A stretch of DNA of 64,000 bases from Firmicutes bacterium AF25-13AC (GCA_003478935.1 QUFP01000007.1:62001-126000), one strand, 5' to 3'. Counted from the first letter of the stretch, positions 1 to 10,023 are shown. The notes: a model not told the origin generated them from the sequence alone. Program-made: numbers and translations.

Positions 1-44
1 AGATTTAAGAAATTCGTAGACATATTTTTTTTCTAAAAAATAAT

Positions 45-89
45 ATGACCCCTGCTAATTCGCTTATGACTTTGATTCTCTGGGGTCAT
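45..89. terminator. Inverted repeat, possible terminator of a gene left of the window
   Basis: Arms ATGACCCC (45-52) and GGGGTCAT (82-89) are perfect complements around a 29-base loop. T-rich runs follow on both strands, so it could end transcription either way. The loop is long, so this is only a possible terminator. Confidence 0.35.
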
Positions 90-149
90 GTTGCACAAAT
101 TTTTCTTTCTTTTTACGTAAATTTCTTTTTATCCATTTCGACGTAAGGC

Positions 150-178
150 TTGAATCTTCGACATCTTCATGTTATGAT
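150..178 (+). promoter_or_regulatory. Sigma-A promoter of prs
   Basis: TTGAAT (150-155), a 17-base spacer and TATGAT (173-178) lie about 60 bases before the prs start codon. Spacing and hexamers fit a vegetative promoter. Confidence 0.6.
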
Positions 179-238
179 TAGTTAAGGTTCGTACTTTTGG
201 ACGCAGGTAAGCTGCATATTATAATCATGGAGGTCATC

Positions 239-1449
239 ATGCCAAACGAAAAGAATCTGAACACGATACCAGTGGGCACACTGGGTCTTATCCCACTTGA
301 AAGCTGCGCAAGCCTTGGACAGAAGGTTAATCAATACCTGACTGAGTGGCGCGCTGAGAGAAGTCATGCACAATCTACTGCACTTCACTTCTCTGAATAC
401 AGCAAGGACAGCTACATTGTCAAAGCAAAGAATCCTCGCTTCGGTTCCGGTGAAGCAAAGGGCGTTATCGAGGAATCAGTCCGCGGCTGCGATCTGTATC
501 TTATGGTGGATGTTTGTAACTATAGCCAAACGTATTCTCTGTGCGGATATGTGAATCACATGTCTCCAGACGATCATTACCAGGATTTAAAGCGTATCAT
601 TGCTGCTGTTGAAGGCAAGGCACGCCGTATCAATGTAATCATGCCATTCCTGTATGAAAGCCGCCAGCACAAGCGTACTTCCCGCGAGTCTCTTGACTGC
701 GCTATGGCTCTTCAGGAACTTACAAAAATGGGTGTATCCAACATCATTACTTTTGATGCTCATGATGCACGTGTTCAGAACGCAATTCCACGTGATGGAT
801 TTGAGAGCGTTCCGTGTGTATACCAATTTATCAAAGCACTGCTTCGTGCAGAGCCAGATCTGCAGGTTGACAATGAGCATCTTATGGTCATCAGCCAGAT
901 GAGGGCGGCATGGGCCGTGCAATCCAGCTGACTAACTATCTTGGTGTTGATATGGGTATGTTCTACAAGCGCCGCGATTACACCCGCATTGTAGACGGAA
1001 AGAACCCTATCGTTGCTCACGAGTTTTTAGGTACCAACGTAGAAGGAAAGGATGTCATCATTATCGACGACATGATTTCTTCTGGTGACAGCATTCTTGA
1101 TGTTGCACGCGAATTAAAACGCCGTAAGGCACGCAAGGTTTACGCTGCTGCTACTTTTGGTCTGTTTACAAATGGACTGGCAAAGTTTGATGCTGCTTAT
1201 GAACAGGGTATCATTGATCATATCCTGACCACTAACCTTGTTTACCAGAGACCAGAGCTGCTATCTCGTCCGTACTATGTAAATGTTGATCTGAGCAAGT
1301 ATATTGCACTTTTGATTGATAACTTAAATCACAATGTATCAATTCATGGTCTATTAAATCCGACTGACAGAATCAACCGTATTCTTGAAAAGCATCGTGC
1401 TGCGCAGGCACAAAAAGCTGCCGAGAATAATATCTCTGAGGAAGCATAA
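239..1449 (+). CDS. prs: Ribose-phosphate pyrophosphokinase (frame broken by one base)
   Basis: Makes PRPP from ribose 5-phosphate and ATP for nucleotide, His and Trp synthesis in the cytoplasm. The ATG at 239 follows GGAGG (229-233). The frame reads normally to about 893, where AGCCAGATGAG stands in place of the AGCCCAGATGAG needed for the conserved Ser-Pro-Asp-Glu-Gly-Gly segment. The rest continues in the next frame from 910 to 1449 and contains the PRPP loop (DDMISSGDS). Restoring one C gives a 403-residue protein, the long form seen in Clostridia (ordinary Prs is about 315). Because prs is normally essential, a sequencing error in a C run is more likely than a true pseudogene. Confidence 0.9.
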
Positions 1450-1459
1450 TACAAACAAA

Positions 1460-1503
1460 AAAACCTTCAAATACATTTTTTATCGAATGTATTTGAAGGT
1501 TTT
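1460..1503. terminator. Bidirectional terminator between prs and trxB
   Basis: A perfect 14-base-pair stem (1463-1476 with 1487-1500) is flanked by A and T runs that extend it. It is followed by a T run on each strand, so it can serve both convergent genes. Confidence 0.9.
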
Positions 1504-1507
1504 ATTT

Positions 1508-2404
1508 TTATACTGCTTTACAAACAAGTCCGCATACTGTTCCGTCGGCTGCTGCTGTTGTCAGCTGACGCACCGTCTTAGTACGGCAGTCTCCTGCAGC
1601 GTAAACTCCCGGTGTCCTTGTTTTACAATTTTCACCGGCAATTACATATCCAGCCTCGTCAAGATCTACGAGATCTCTAAATACTTCATTGTGAGGCTCC
1701 ATTCCTATTGCAACAAATAAGCCATCTGCCACAAGTGTCTTCTTTTCACCTGAAAGATTTGTAACTTCAAGTTCTGTCAGCTTCTTTTCACCAATAAGTG
1801 CAGTCACACGACTTTCCATCACACACTCAATATTCTCTGCCACCATTACCTGATCAATAAGACTCTTCTCAGCGCGGAATGTATCTCTTCTGTGAATCAA
1901 ATACACCTTGCTGCAAATGCCTGCCAGATACAGCGCATCCTGAAGAGCTGCGCTTCCTCCTCCTACAACAGCCGCTGTTTTCTCCTTAAAAAATGGTCCG
2001 TCACATACAGCACAGTAAGAAACTCCTCTTCCAATCAGCTCCTGCTCTCGCTCGATTCCTAGATGACGATGTGCCGCACCTGACGCAATAATAAGATTTT
2101 TGCCCTCATATGTCTCACCATCCTCAGTGCAAACTTCAAAGCCATTATCTATTTTTCGTGCCGAAATTACCCTGCCATAAGTAACCTCACCGCCAAGATT
2201 TGTCAACTGTGCCATCAGGCCATCTGCAAACTCCATTCCGCTAATCTTTGCAATACCTGGATAATTTTCCACACACGGAGACAATGTAATCTGTCCGCCC
2301 ATAGCCTCACACTCCAGAATAAGCGGCTTAACGCCAGATCTGAGTGCATAAATTCCTGCTGTCAGACCCGCTGTTCCAGCCCCTACTATAATCATATCGT
2401 ACAT
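1508..2404 (-). CDS. trxB: Thioredoxin reductase
   Basis: NADPH-dependent FAD flavoenzyme that reduces thioredoxin. The 298-residue protein is of family length and shows the FAD dinucleotide motif GAGTAG (8-13), redox pair CAVC (131-134), the NADPH motif GGGSAA (148-153) and a C-terminal FAD segment beginning GDCRTK. GAGGAAA lies just before the ATG. It starts 51 bases after the stop of the large fusion gene on the same strand, with no terminator between, so the two are probably one transcript. No thioredoxin gene is adjacent. Confidence 0.95.
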   Translation of the reverse strand: MYDMIIVGAGTAGLTAGIYALRSGVKPLILECEAMGGQITLSPCVENYPGIAKISGMEFADGLMAQLTNLGGEVTYGRVISARKIDNGFEVCTEDGETYEGKNLIIASGAAHRHLGIEREQELIGRGVSYCAVCDGPFFKEKTAAVVGGGSAALQDALYLAGICSKVYLIHRRDTFRAEKSLIDQVMVAENIECVMESRVTALIGEKKLTELEVTNLSGEKKTLVADGLFVAIGMEPHNEVFRDLVDLDEAGYVIAGENCKTRTPGVYAAGDCRTKTVRQLTTAAADGTVCGLVCKAV

Positions 2405-2455
2405 ATTCTCTTATTTCCTCTTTTCTTAGTTAATAAATGGTATATATCCTCTAGC

Positions 2456-5400
2456 TTAATGAATAAATTTCGAGATAAAATCTCTTACCAGACGGCGCGT
2501 CTCATCAATTCCATCTGCATGGCCAAATTTTCGCTCTGGATGCCACTGAACACCTAAAATCTTCATCTGTTCAGACTGATATGCCTCGATGGTGTGATTA
2601 TCTTCATCTATTGCAAGCGGCTCAAAGCAGTCTGCAAGTGCATCCTCGAAAATGACATCCTTATGATAATTGTTAACGTAAATGCTTCGATTTTCTTTTA
2701 GCAAACGTACCTTATGATCCTCACCGCGCTCTCTAGGACACGGCAGATCAGGATGATATGCCAGTTTTCCGCCGAATAGAACATTCACATACTGCATGCC
2801 TCGGCATGTACCTATAATCGGTATTCCATGATTAACACAGTAGTGAATAAGCTTTTCTTCCATCTTATCACGGTATGGCTGTACCGTTTCCTCATGTTTA
2901 CGGTCATACCACTGCGGTCCAAGTGCACCGCCGCCAACTACAATCAAAAGATCTATTTTTTCATCAAACAGACGCTCGAAGTTTTTAGTATGGTTTGCAA
3001 CAGGACGAGGAATAAAACCAATAGACTCATAAAATTCAACATATCCAGCCTCTAGTATATCGGTTGGGTCTCCATAATCATTGACACCCTCTCTCTGCGT
3101 AATAAGTGCATGGAGATTTGTATATTGAATGCCTTCCTTGATCAGACCATTTCTGCAGTCCATTTCCAAATAGTCAAGCTGTGATACCGTATCGTAAATT
3201 TTCTCGCCGCAGCCGATTGCTGCCGGAATATTAAATTCTGCGCATCGAATTGCCATATGAGAAGCTGCACCACCGTACTTTGTGATAAATCCTTTGATAT
3301 TTTTTGTAAAAATCCATTCGTAGCCTGGGTCAGCCTTTGGCACTACAACAATTTTTCCAGTGATATCAGCATCCGGCTCCTCATCAAGCAACACTACCTC
3401 GCCCTCGACTGTCTTTGCCGTGATGAAATTAGGGCGTGCCTCATACACAGGAATCACATCTACGCTCGCACCTGACAAAATAACTTCTGGAAGAAGAATT
3501 AATCGGCTGTCATGATTTAAACGTCTCCGCTTTGTGATTAGCTTCATCCAAAGCTTTTTTAAATTTTCTGGATCACAGCCTGACTCATATAGCTTAAAGT
3601 CATCTACACACAGCCAAGACAAATCCATAGTACGAATCTCCAAAATTGAGCCAAGCTTACGAATCAGCTCTAATACCATACTAAGCGATTTTGTAAATTC
3701 AAATTTAAAATACTCTCGCTGTTCAATTGCGCTGATCCAAAATTTTGCCATACGCTCTGCAGACACATCAAGCTGTGTATCTTCCAGAGCCTGCGTCAAA
3801 ATACTGATATCAAGATCTTTTTGAATCTTTACCTTATCTTTTTTAATACGCGATGGCGCAGGGCGAAAATTCATCGCATCGTAGCGGTCTGAACGAATAT
3901 CATATGTGCCGCTTCGAAGATGTCCATACTTAAAGTTAAACTCCTCGCGGCTTATAAGGCCCTCAGAAAAACGCTCAAAATCATCGTTAAATTCTGATGA
4001 TACTGTAGAAATTCCCTGCATGAAAGTATCCACATTTTCACTTGTATAGTAGCCTGCATCTACAAGCGTGCGAAGAAATGCTCTTGCGATAAAGGCAAGT
4101 CTTGCCTGGCGGGCAAATTGTGGAGTACCATTTGTGCGAATTTCTTTTAACAAAGTCAAAATACTGTCGATGATTCTGTCAATTGACACATCTTGGTACA
4201 ACAGCTTTTCAATTTCCTCACGGCAATTTTCAAGACGCTTTAGTGCTTCAAGATCTTCTTTTAAAATCTTTTCCTGATTCATTACAGCATCAATCGTAAG
4301 CTTTTTTACTTCGCGCACAAGAAGTTTACGTTCTTCCTCGGTAAAACCATAACGAAGCAATCTCTTTGAATTTTCTTCCATCATAAAATCATAGCTGCTG
4401 AAAATGATCTCAAACTCAATTTTATCGTGTGCAGAAAGGTCTTCCTCAAGCCTTGTCTGATAATACTGAACAAGACGAAGTGCGAGCGGTTCCGGAATAC
4501 TTGCTGGAATCAGTGAATAATAGGAATATGTCAAGTTAATATATGGCTTATTTCCAACCTGATACATAAGATCCTCATTAAATGCACGATAGCCTAATGT
4601 ACGGATTCCTTCATTCCATGCATGATGCGTTATGATCTCGCGGTACAGTGAATAATCTAACGCCCTTGGATTGCTTCCAATGATCTCAGATGGATTCCAA
4701 AAAGCCATATCAGAAAGCTTCATCGGCTTTCCTGTAATTGCATCAAGGTGCTCCTCATACTCCCGGCGAATCTGACCCTTTCTTGCAAAGAAAGAATAAT
4801 CATCAATATAACGTCCTTCACGATAGCCTGCTGCAAGCGGACGAACCTGAAATAGAATCACCTGATTATGGCTGTCTATGGCAAATTCAATATCAAGCGG
4901 AATATCCTCTATGATGCTCTCTACTTCTGTTACTGCCGTAATCAAATTGCGCCAGCGCTCCTCAAGCTGATAAAGTGAAACATTTCTCGCAATCCAAAGC
5001 GTTTTGCCGCCACGACCGCTTGTTACACTGTCTGTTGACCCCAAGTCATCGTAATTAACAAGATAATATGGTCGCTTTCCTTTTAAGTCACGTGAAAAGA
5101 CAACACCGCTGACACACACGTCCATTGCCTGGCGCTGGATCAGCACCTGCTCATTTGAAATACCCTTTATATCTTTTTCATATGACTGAATTACAGCCTC
5201 GATTGATTCTACGATCTGCGCACGACTCGCTGAATCTACATCAAGAATACTTTTATAATGTCCTGCATTGGAGGACTTCATACAGTCTTCCTGCGTAGAA
5301 GAGCTTCGCACAACGATTCTGCAGCCACCAAATTTTTCCATAATCTCTGTGCAGACTTGATTTTTGTTGCGCCAAAAGTCTTCTACTCTAAGGATATACA

Positions 5401-5491
5401 TTTCCTCAATGCTTGCCTTTTTGATCAGGTTTTTCATCGCATACAATGTATTTGCCTTTGTCGAAATAATCTTATTGATACGATTCGCCAT
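2456..5491 (-). CDS. PEP-synthase-like kinase fused to a class I glutamine amidotransferase (C26)
   Basis: A 1011-residue cytoplasmic protein made of units usually separate. Residues 1 to about 222 are a PEP-synthase/PPDK-type ATP-grasp domain (RSSSTQED near 63, closing QVRPLA near 217). A long helical middle follows. About 690-800 is a phosphohistidine swivel domain (GGAASH, His745). From about 825 to the end is a class I amidotransferase of the C26/PuuD type with nucleophile Cys896 (GTCRGMQ) and His984/Glu986 (WHPER). Known families: Campylobacter jejuni Cj1418 is a PEP-synthase-like L-glutamine kinase and Cj1417 a C26 hydrolase of gamma-glutamyl-CDP-amidate; the order here matches a fusion of the two. 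Actual substrate unknown. Start: ATG after GGGAGG (5501-5506). trxB lies downstream. Confidence 0.8.
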   Translation of the reverse strand: MANRINKIISTKANTLYAMKNLIKKASIEEMYILRVEDFWRNKNQVCTEIMEKFGGCRIVVRSSSTQEDCMKSSNAGHYKSILDVDSASRAQIVESIEAVIQSYEKDIKGISNEQVLIQRQAMDVCVSGVVFSRDLKGKRPYYLVNYDDLGSTDSVTSGRGGKTLWIARNVSLYQLEERWRNLITAVTEVESIIEDIPLDIEFAIDSHNQVILFQVRPLAAGYREGRYIDDYSFFARKGQIRREYEEHLDAITGKPMKLSDMAFWNPSEIIGSNPRALDYSLYREIITHHAWNEGIRTLGYRAFNEDLMYQVGNKPYINLTYSYYSLIPASIPEPLALRLVQYYQTRLEEDLSAHDKIEFEIIFSSYDFMMEENSKRLLRYGFTEEERKLLVREVKKLTIDAVMNQEKILKEDLEALKRLENCREEIEKLLYQDVSIDRIIDSILTLLKEIRTNGTPQFARQARLAFIARAFLRTLVDAGYYTSENVDTFMQGISTVSSEFNDDFERFSEGLISREEFNFKYGHLRSGTYDIRSDRYDAMNFRPAPSRIKKDKVKIQKDLDISILTQALEDTQLDVSAERMAKFWISAIEQREYFKFEFTKSLSMVLELIRKLGSILEIRTMDLSWLCVDDFKLYESGCDPENLKKLWMKLITKRRRLNHDSRLILLPEVILSGASVDVIPVYEARPNFITAKTVEGEVVLLDEEPDADITGKIVVVPKADPGYEWIFTKNIKGFITKYGGAASHMAIRCAEFNIPAAIGCGEKIYDTVSQLDYLEMDCRNGLIKEGIQYTNLHALITQREGVNDYGDPTDILEAGYVEFYESIGFIPRPVANHTKNFERLFDEKIDLLIVVGGGALGPQWYDRKHEETVQPYRDKMEEKLIHYCVNHGIPIIGTCRGMQYVNVLFGGKLAYHPDLPCPRERGEDHKVRLLKENRSIYVNNYHKDVIFEDALADCFEPLAIDEDNHTIEAYQSEQMKILGVQWHPERKFGHADGIDETRRLVRDFISKFIH

Positions 5492-5571
5492 ATTGCATGT
5501 CCTCCCTTGCCTGTACTGCTTTGTCTATTTTTTATCCAGATCTATATCACGAGTGTATCTGGTTTTTTTCT

Positions 5572-5600
5572 ACCATACCAGTTTACCACACTTTTGACAA
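5572..5600 (-). promoter_or_regulatory. Sigma-A promoter of the fusion gene and trxB
   Basis: On the minus strand TTGTCA (5600-5595), a 17-base spacer and TATGGT (5577-5572) lie 81 bases upstream of the fusion gene start and downstream of the repressor terminator. Confidence 0.6.
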
Positions 5601-5611
5601 TCCCGCCACAT

Positions 5612-5638
5612 AAAAAGGAACCACCTTGCGGTGATTCC
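5612..5638 (-). terminator. Terminator of the BlaI-type repressor gene
   Basis: GGAATCACC / GGTGGTTCC (one G-T pair) around a 4-base loop, followed on the minus strand by TTTTT. It lies 31 bases after the repressor stop codon. Confidence 0.85.
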
Positions 5639-5669
5639 CTTTCTTATTGCTTATTACTCATTTTGTATT

Positions 5670-6053
5670 TTACTTTACTTCCTGCTGCTTCTTCTCAACC
5701 AGTTCACGAATAGCCTTAAGATCTTCGGCTGTCAATTCCTGACTGTCAAGATAAGCACGGATGAACTCTACCGCAGAACCACTAAAGCTAGTCTTCTGAT
5801 AGCGCTTCATCAACTCTTTCTGATAATCTTGTTCTGAGATTAATGGTTTATAAACATATGCATGACTTCTCTTTTCATATGTTACATAGCCTTTGTCACG
5901 CAGGTAGGACATAAATACGCTAATTGTTGTTCTAGCATACTCTTTACCATACTCTGTCTTCAGACGCTCTAACAAGTCTGCTACAGCTACATTGTCACCA
6001 ATTTCCCAGATACATTTCATGATCACTTGTTCTGTGTTTGTTAATTCTAACAT
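5670..6053 (-). CDS. BlaI/MecI/CopY-family transcriptional repressor
   Basis: A 127-residue winged-helix regulator. The N-terminal helix-turn-helix (about 1-75: start LTNTEQVIMKCIW, recognition region ARTTISVFMSYLRDKGYV) matches the penicillinase-repressor family, and the C-terminal part is the expected dimerisation helices. Such proteins repress and are released by proteolysis from a membrane BlaR1/MecR1 sensor, but no sensor peptidase or beta-lactamase lies nearby. It is a single-gene unit with its own terminator. The target is unknown; the divergent spacing gives no clue because both neighbours lie on the same strand. Confidence 0.85.
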   Translation of the reverse strand: MLELTNTEQVIMKCIWEIGDNVAVADLLERLKTEYGKEYARTTISVFMSYLRDKGYVTYEKRSHAYVYKPLISEQDYQKELMKRYQKTSFSGSAVEFIRAYLDSQELTAEDLKAIRELVEKKQQEVK

Positions 6054-6320
6054 CGCGATATCCCTTTCTGTACCTTAATTTAGACAACAGTATCTTCTGT
6101 TTTTACAGCTGTTTTTTTGCTCCCAGAATAAATCCTGCCATGTGGGCAATACTTTTTTTCTAAGGCAACGAGATTATATTACCGCATTTTCCTAATAATT
6201 ACAATGAATAAAATTAGCATTTTATTAACTTTTTGTATTTTTTGATCAAAAATATGACGGTAAATTTAATCTCTTTTGCAATCCTCGTCAAATTCATTTA
6301 TTTTGTGACAAAATCTGTGC

Positions 6321-8180
6321 TTAATCCTGTGCCACAATCTGTGGACGATTTAAGATTTCCATAAATTCCTCACCCGTAATTGTCTCGTGCTCATAAAGGA
6401 ACTTTGAAATTTCATGAAGTTTGTCCATATGACTATTTAAAAGATTCTTTGCCTTTTCATACTGCTTCTGCACAAGTGCCACTACAAGATCATCGATCTT
6501 CGCAGCTGTCTCCTGTGAACAGCTCATACTGGTGTCTCCACCTAAGTAAACATTATTTAAGCTTTCCATTGCTACCATACCGAACTCACTCATGCCATAT
6601 CTGGTGATAATTGCACGTGCAAGCTTAGTTGCCTGCTCAATATCGTTTGATGCACCTGTTGTCACATCACCGAACACAAGCTCCTCTGCCACGCGTCCTC
6701 CGGTAAAGGTTGCAATCTTGTTTTCAAGTTCTTCCTTTGTCATCAAATACTTTTCGCCTTCATCAACCTGCATTGTGAAGCCAAGCGCACCTGATGTACG
6801 CGGGATGATCGTAATCTTCTGCACTGGTGCGGAATTTGTCTGCAGCGCTGCTACAAGCGCATGTCCGACCTCGTGATACGAAACGATCAGTTTTTCTTTC
6901 GTTGAAAGAATACGGTTCTTTTTCTGATAACCAGCAATAACTACTTCAACACTTTCCATTAAATCAGTCTGTGTTGCAAATTTTCTTCCATCACGGACGG
7001 CACGAAGTGCTGCCTCATTAACAATGTTGGCAAGCTCAGCACCAGATGCACCTGCTGCTGTTCGCGCAATTGCGTTAAAGTCAACATTGTCAGCAATCTT
7101 AATCTTTGCCGCATGTACCTTCAAAATATCCTCACGACCCTTAAGATCAGGCAGTTCAACCGGAATACGGCGGTCAAAACGGCCTGGACGAAGAAGTGCA
7201 GGGTCTAGAGACTCCGGACGGTTTGTCGCTGCCAAAATGACAACACCCTTAGAACCATCAAAACCATCCATCTCTGACAGCAGCTGATTTAACGTCTGCT
7301 CACGCTCATCATTGCCGCCGATTTGACCACTCTCTCTTTTCTTTCCAACTGCATCAATCTCGTCGATAAAAACAATACATGGAGCCTTTTCATTGGCCTG
7401 TTTAAACAGATCTCTTACTTTTGCGGCACCCATACCAACGAACATCTCAACAAATTCGGAACCTGAAATGGAGAAGAACGGAACATCTGCTTCACCAGCT
7501 ACTGCTTTGGCAAGCATTGTCTTACCAGTTCCAGGAGGGCCTACAAGAAGCGCACCTTTTGGCATTTTCGCACCGATCTCACGATACTTTTCCGGATTAT
7601 GAAGGAAATCAACGATCTCCTGAAGAAGTTCTTTGGCTTCCTCCTCTCCGGCAACATCTTTAAATTTAATACCATCAACGGATTTTACATAAACTTTGGC
7701 ATTGCTCTTTGAACCTCCGCCCATGCCAAAGGTCATCATGCTCTCTCCATCGCCCATCTTGCTCATCATTTTTCTGGAAAGAAACCATCCCAAAAGAGCA
7801 AAAAGCGCAATTGGAAGAATATAGCTTAACAGCATATATTCAAGCATGCCCATCTGCTGAACAATTGGCTTACTAAATACAGCACCAGCTTCCTCAAGAC
7901 GATTTACAAGATCAGGATCGTTCATTGTTCCTGTCTTGTAAATATGCCCACCACTCTTGTCTGAGAAGGTAATCTGCGTATCTTCTACACTGACTTCTCC
8001 AATGTTCTTTTCCTCGATCATTTGGAGAAATGTGCTGTAATCCGTCTGCTCTACCTGTCGTCTAAACAGATTCGGAAATACAAATGTATTTAAAATCAAA
8101 AACACAATGATGGCAATGACCCAATAGGTCAGCATCGGTTTTTTTGGCCTGTTCGGCCTGTCATCTACTTCCATAAGCAC
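6321..8180 (-). CDS. ftsH: ATP-dependent zinc metalloprotease FtsH (first of two)
   Basis: Membrane AAA+ protease that degrades misfolded membrane and regulatory proteins. The 619-residue protein has transmembrane segments at about 19-35 and 112-134 enclosing the external domain, Walker A GPPGTGKT (214-221), Walker B/DEID (about 270-276), the second region of homology near 320-337, and zinc site HEVGH (436-440). A paralogue lies at 55623-57515. This copy stands alone, and its promoter overlaps a CIRCE operator (8250-8276), so it is probably the HrcA-controlled, heat-induced FtsH. That regulation is inferred. Confidence 0.95.
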   Translation of the reverse strand: MLMEVDDRPNRPKKPMLTYWVIAIIVFLILNTFVFPNLFRRQVEQTDYSTFLQMIEEKNIGEVSVEDTQITFSDKSGGHIYKTGTMNDPDLVNRLEEAGAVFSKPIVQQMGMLEYMLLSYILPIALFALLGWFLSRKMMSKMGDGESMMTFGMGGGSKSNAKVYVKSVDGIKFKDVAGEEEAKELLQEIVDFLHNPEKYREIGAKMPKGALLVGPPGTGKTMLAKAVAGEADVPFFSISGSEFVEMFVGMGAAKVRDLFKQANEKAPCIVFIDEIDAVGKKRESGQIGGNDEREQTLNQLLSEMDGFDGSKGVVILAATNRPESLDPALLRPGRFDRRIPVELPDLKGREDILKVHAAKIKIADNVDFNAIARTAAGASGAELANIVNEAALRAVRDGRKFATQTDLMESVEVVIAGYQKKNRILSTKEKLIVSYHEVGHALVAALQTNSAPVQKITIIPRTSGALGFTMQVDEGEKYLMTKEELENKIATFTGGRVAEELVFGDVTTGASNDIEQATKLARAIITRYGMSEFGMVAMESLNNVYLGGDTSMSCSQETAAKIDDLVVALVQKQYEKAKNLLNSHMDKLHEISKFLYEHETITGEEFMEILNRPQIVAQD

Positions 8181-8233
8181 CTCACATTCTGCCTTGGATT
8201 TCCAAAGCTTTCGGCATATTTTAGCCTATTCGT

Positions 8234-8262
8234 ATCATACCCCTTTTCATTAGCACTGTCAA
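8234..8262 (-). promoter_or_regulatory. Sigma-A promoter of ftsH
   Basis: On the minus strand a perfect TTGACA (8262-8257), 17-base spacer and TATGAT (8239-8234). The -35 hexamer and part of the spacer lie inside the CIRCE element. Confidence 0.85.
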
Positions 8263-8276
8263 GGTGAGAGTGCTAA
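8250..8276. promoter_or_regulatory. CIRCE operator (HrcA binding site)
   Basis: TTAGCACTG (8250-8258), nine bases, GAGTGCTAA (8268-8276). The CIRCE consensus is TTAGCACTC-N9-GAGTGCTAA, so there is one mismatch in 18 conserved positions and the spacing is exact. It overlaps the ftsH promoter, where HrcA binding would block polymerase. CIRCE usually precedes groESL and hrcA-dnaK. Confidence 0.9.
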
Positions 8277-8304
8277 ATTTTGTGTGAAATAAATATGAAT
8301 TATT

Positions 8305-9242
8305 CTATTTTTCCGACTGTTTACGTGCTTTTTTTGAATGATCTGTGGCCATTTTTCTTTCGTAATAAAACATATATTGCTGCATGACACCGGCAAATCC
8401 TCGTATTTTTCTACTGGGAAGCTTCCGTTATAATATGTTTTCTGGATTCGATCAATCCATACATCTACTGGAAATGCACCTATACGATGATATCCAAACA
8501 ACGCCACACAATTTGCAACCTTTTCACCAACGCCATAACATGAAAGAAGTGCTTTATGCAAGTCGTCATCACCAAGCATAGCCCATTTTTTTATGTCTAA
8601 TTCCCCGGATGCTACCTTTTGGGCAGCTTCATACACATATTTTGCCCGATATCCCAAAGAAAGATCCTGCAGATCAGACAAGCTTAATCCTGCTAGCTGC
8701 GTCGGCGTTGGAAATGCAAAAAACTCATTTTCCTTATCTATACATGTTCCGCATGTCGTCGACAAGCTTTCCACTGCCTGACGTATTGCTGGAATATTTT
8801 TTCTTTGTGAAATTATAAAGGTGATGAGCATTTCCCATGGATCCTGGTTCAAAATACGGATACCTTTTCCATATGCAAATGCAGACTTTAGATAATTGTC
8901 ATCCGCATCAATTGCCTTTTCATAACTGCGGTAATCAAAATCCAAATCAAAGTAATGACACCAGAACTGCTTGTATTCCTCTTTGCTGCAAAAAAATATC
9001 AGATGGACACCATTCTGGCAAACAAAAACTTTTTTATCTGCAGCCATGACTCGATACCATGCCATGCTTTCACAATTCTCCAAACCCTTGCTTTTGCAAA
9101 GCTTTTCCTGCTCCTGCAAAGAAAGTTTATAAATTCTGAAGCATTGTCCACTCTCCATGATCTGTTCAAGGTCAAAGCAATCTGCCTCAACATGAACACA
9201 TTTTGATTCTATATACTCACATACATTTACATTCTCACTCAT
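8305..9242 (-). CDS. 8-oxoguanine DNA glycosylase, OGG1/AlkA-like HhH-GPD (frame broken near the 3' end)
   Basis: Base-excision repair glycosylase/lyase. The ATG at 9242 follows AGGAAA; codons further upstream are outside the family. An N-terminal OGG domain (ends about residue 100) precedes the helix-hairpin-helix core, with QDPWEMLITFIISQRKNI, the hairpin SCYGVGEKVANCV, and catalytic Asp in FPVDVWIDR. Near 8394-8397 one T is missing from a T4 run, so the frame runs on to 8259 with an unrelated tail. In the next frame the family ending (FAGVMQQYMFYYERK) reads to a stop at 8305, giving 312 residues. Probably a sequencing error or a very recent mutation. Confidence 0.85.
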
Positions 9243-9405
9243 TGATACATTTCCTTTCTGCATGCGACTTTTCACATGCAATACCATGATAAAACAAATG
9301 CAAATATATGTCAATTGTGTTACAAACGAAGGGCACCGCCCCTGCATTTGTCATTGCCGAGGCGGTGTCCTGCTTATTAGCAAACTTTCTTTACTGCGTG
9401 ATTTG

Positions 9406-10015
9406 TTATGCCTTTTTGCTGCGCAGATACAGCCAGATCAGTGCTGTAAGCATAATTGCTCCGAATCCAGCTAGTGCCATACCAATGGTTCTGCTCATGT
9501 CTTCAATACCAAGAATTACTCTTTCAGATGAAGGCGTTGTTGTCGGCGTTTCACTAACCGTTGTTTCCGCAGCAGTTGTTGTTGTATTGGCTGCTGGAGT
9601 GGTAACTTCTGGTGTAGATTCTTCATCATCTGGTGAAGGCAATGTTGTTGTCTCTTCCTCAGAAACAGTCATTTCTTCTGGAGTTGTCTCTTCCTCAGAA
9701 GTCGTTGTTTCCTCTGGTGTTGTTTCTTCCTCAGAAGTCGTTGTTTCCTCTGGTGTTGTTTCTTCCTCAGAAGTAGTTGTCTCCTCTGGTGTTGTTGTCT
9801 CAGACTGATGAGGATCTGTCGGTCCATCAGGTTCTGTTTCTTCTTCCTCTTCAGGATTTCTGACATCGCGAATAAGATAAATCACATTGCCTGCGTCGTC
9901 CACTACTTCTTCAATTACATTCTTGCCATTCTCATATTTCCAATCCTGACCTTCTGTAATTTGAATCTTTCCATCGGCAGTCACATTAAACAGAATGTCT
10001 CCCGGAATCTTATGC
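9406..10015 (-). pseudogene. 3' part of a Thr/Glu-repeat cell-surface protein, interrupted by an IS element
   Basis: About 200 residues of an exported protein without its own start. A globular stretch (GDILFNVTADGKIQI onward) leads into an acidic Pro/Thr/Glu stalk with 12-residue repeats (ETTTSEEETTPE) and ends in a hydrophobic helix and RSKKA tail, as in a wall- or membrane-anchored protein. No LPXTG motif is visible. The open frame continues upstream to 10179, but those codons are the right end of the insertion element. The missing upstream part matches in position the fragment at 12485-12802. Exact fusion point is uncertain by a few bases. Confidence 0.65.
9650..9800. repeat. 36-base in-frame tandem repeat
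   Basis: About four near-identical 36-base units encode the 12-residue ETTTSEEETTPE stalk of the surface protein. There are no spacers between units, so it is not a CRISPR array. Copy number is likely to vary by slippage. Confidence 0.85.
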
Positions 10016-10023
10016 TGACTTAA

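Noticed and set aside
5258..5713. 151-codon plus-strand frame opposite the start of the fusion gene
   Set aside because: Antisense of the ATP-grasp domain and its promoter; low-complexity hydrophobic reading without a start site.
9650..9800. Regular 36-base repeats as a CRISPR array
   Set aside because: Units are contiguous with no spacers, keep the reading frame and encode a 12-residue protein repeat. No cas genes are near.
9308..9808. 166-codon plus-strand frame with Val/Ser repeats opposite the surface protein
   Set aside because: It is the antisense image of the 36-base repeats. The minus strand gives an acidic stalk plus membrane anchor, and there is no ribosome binding site on the plus strand.
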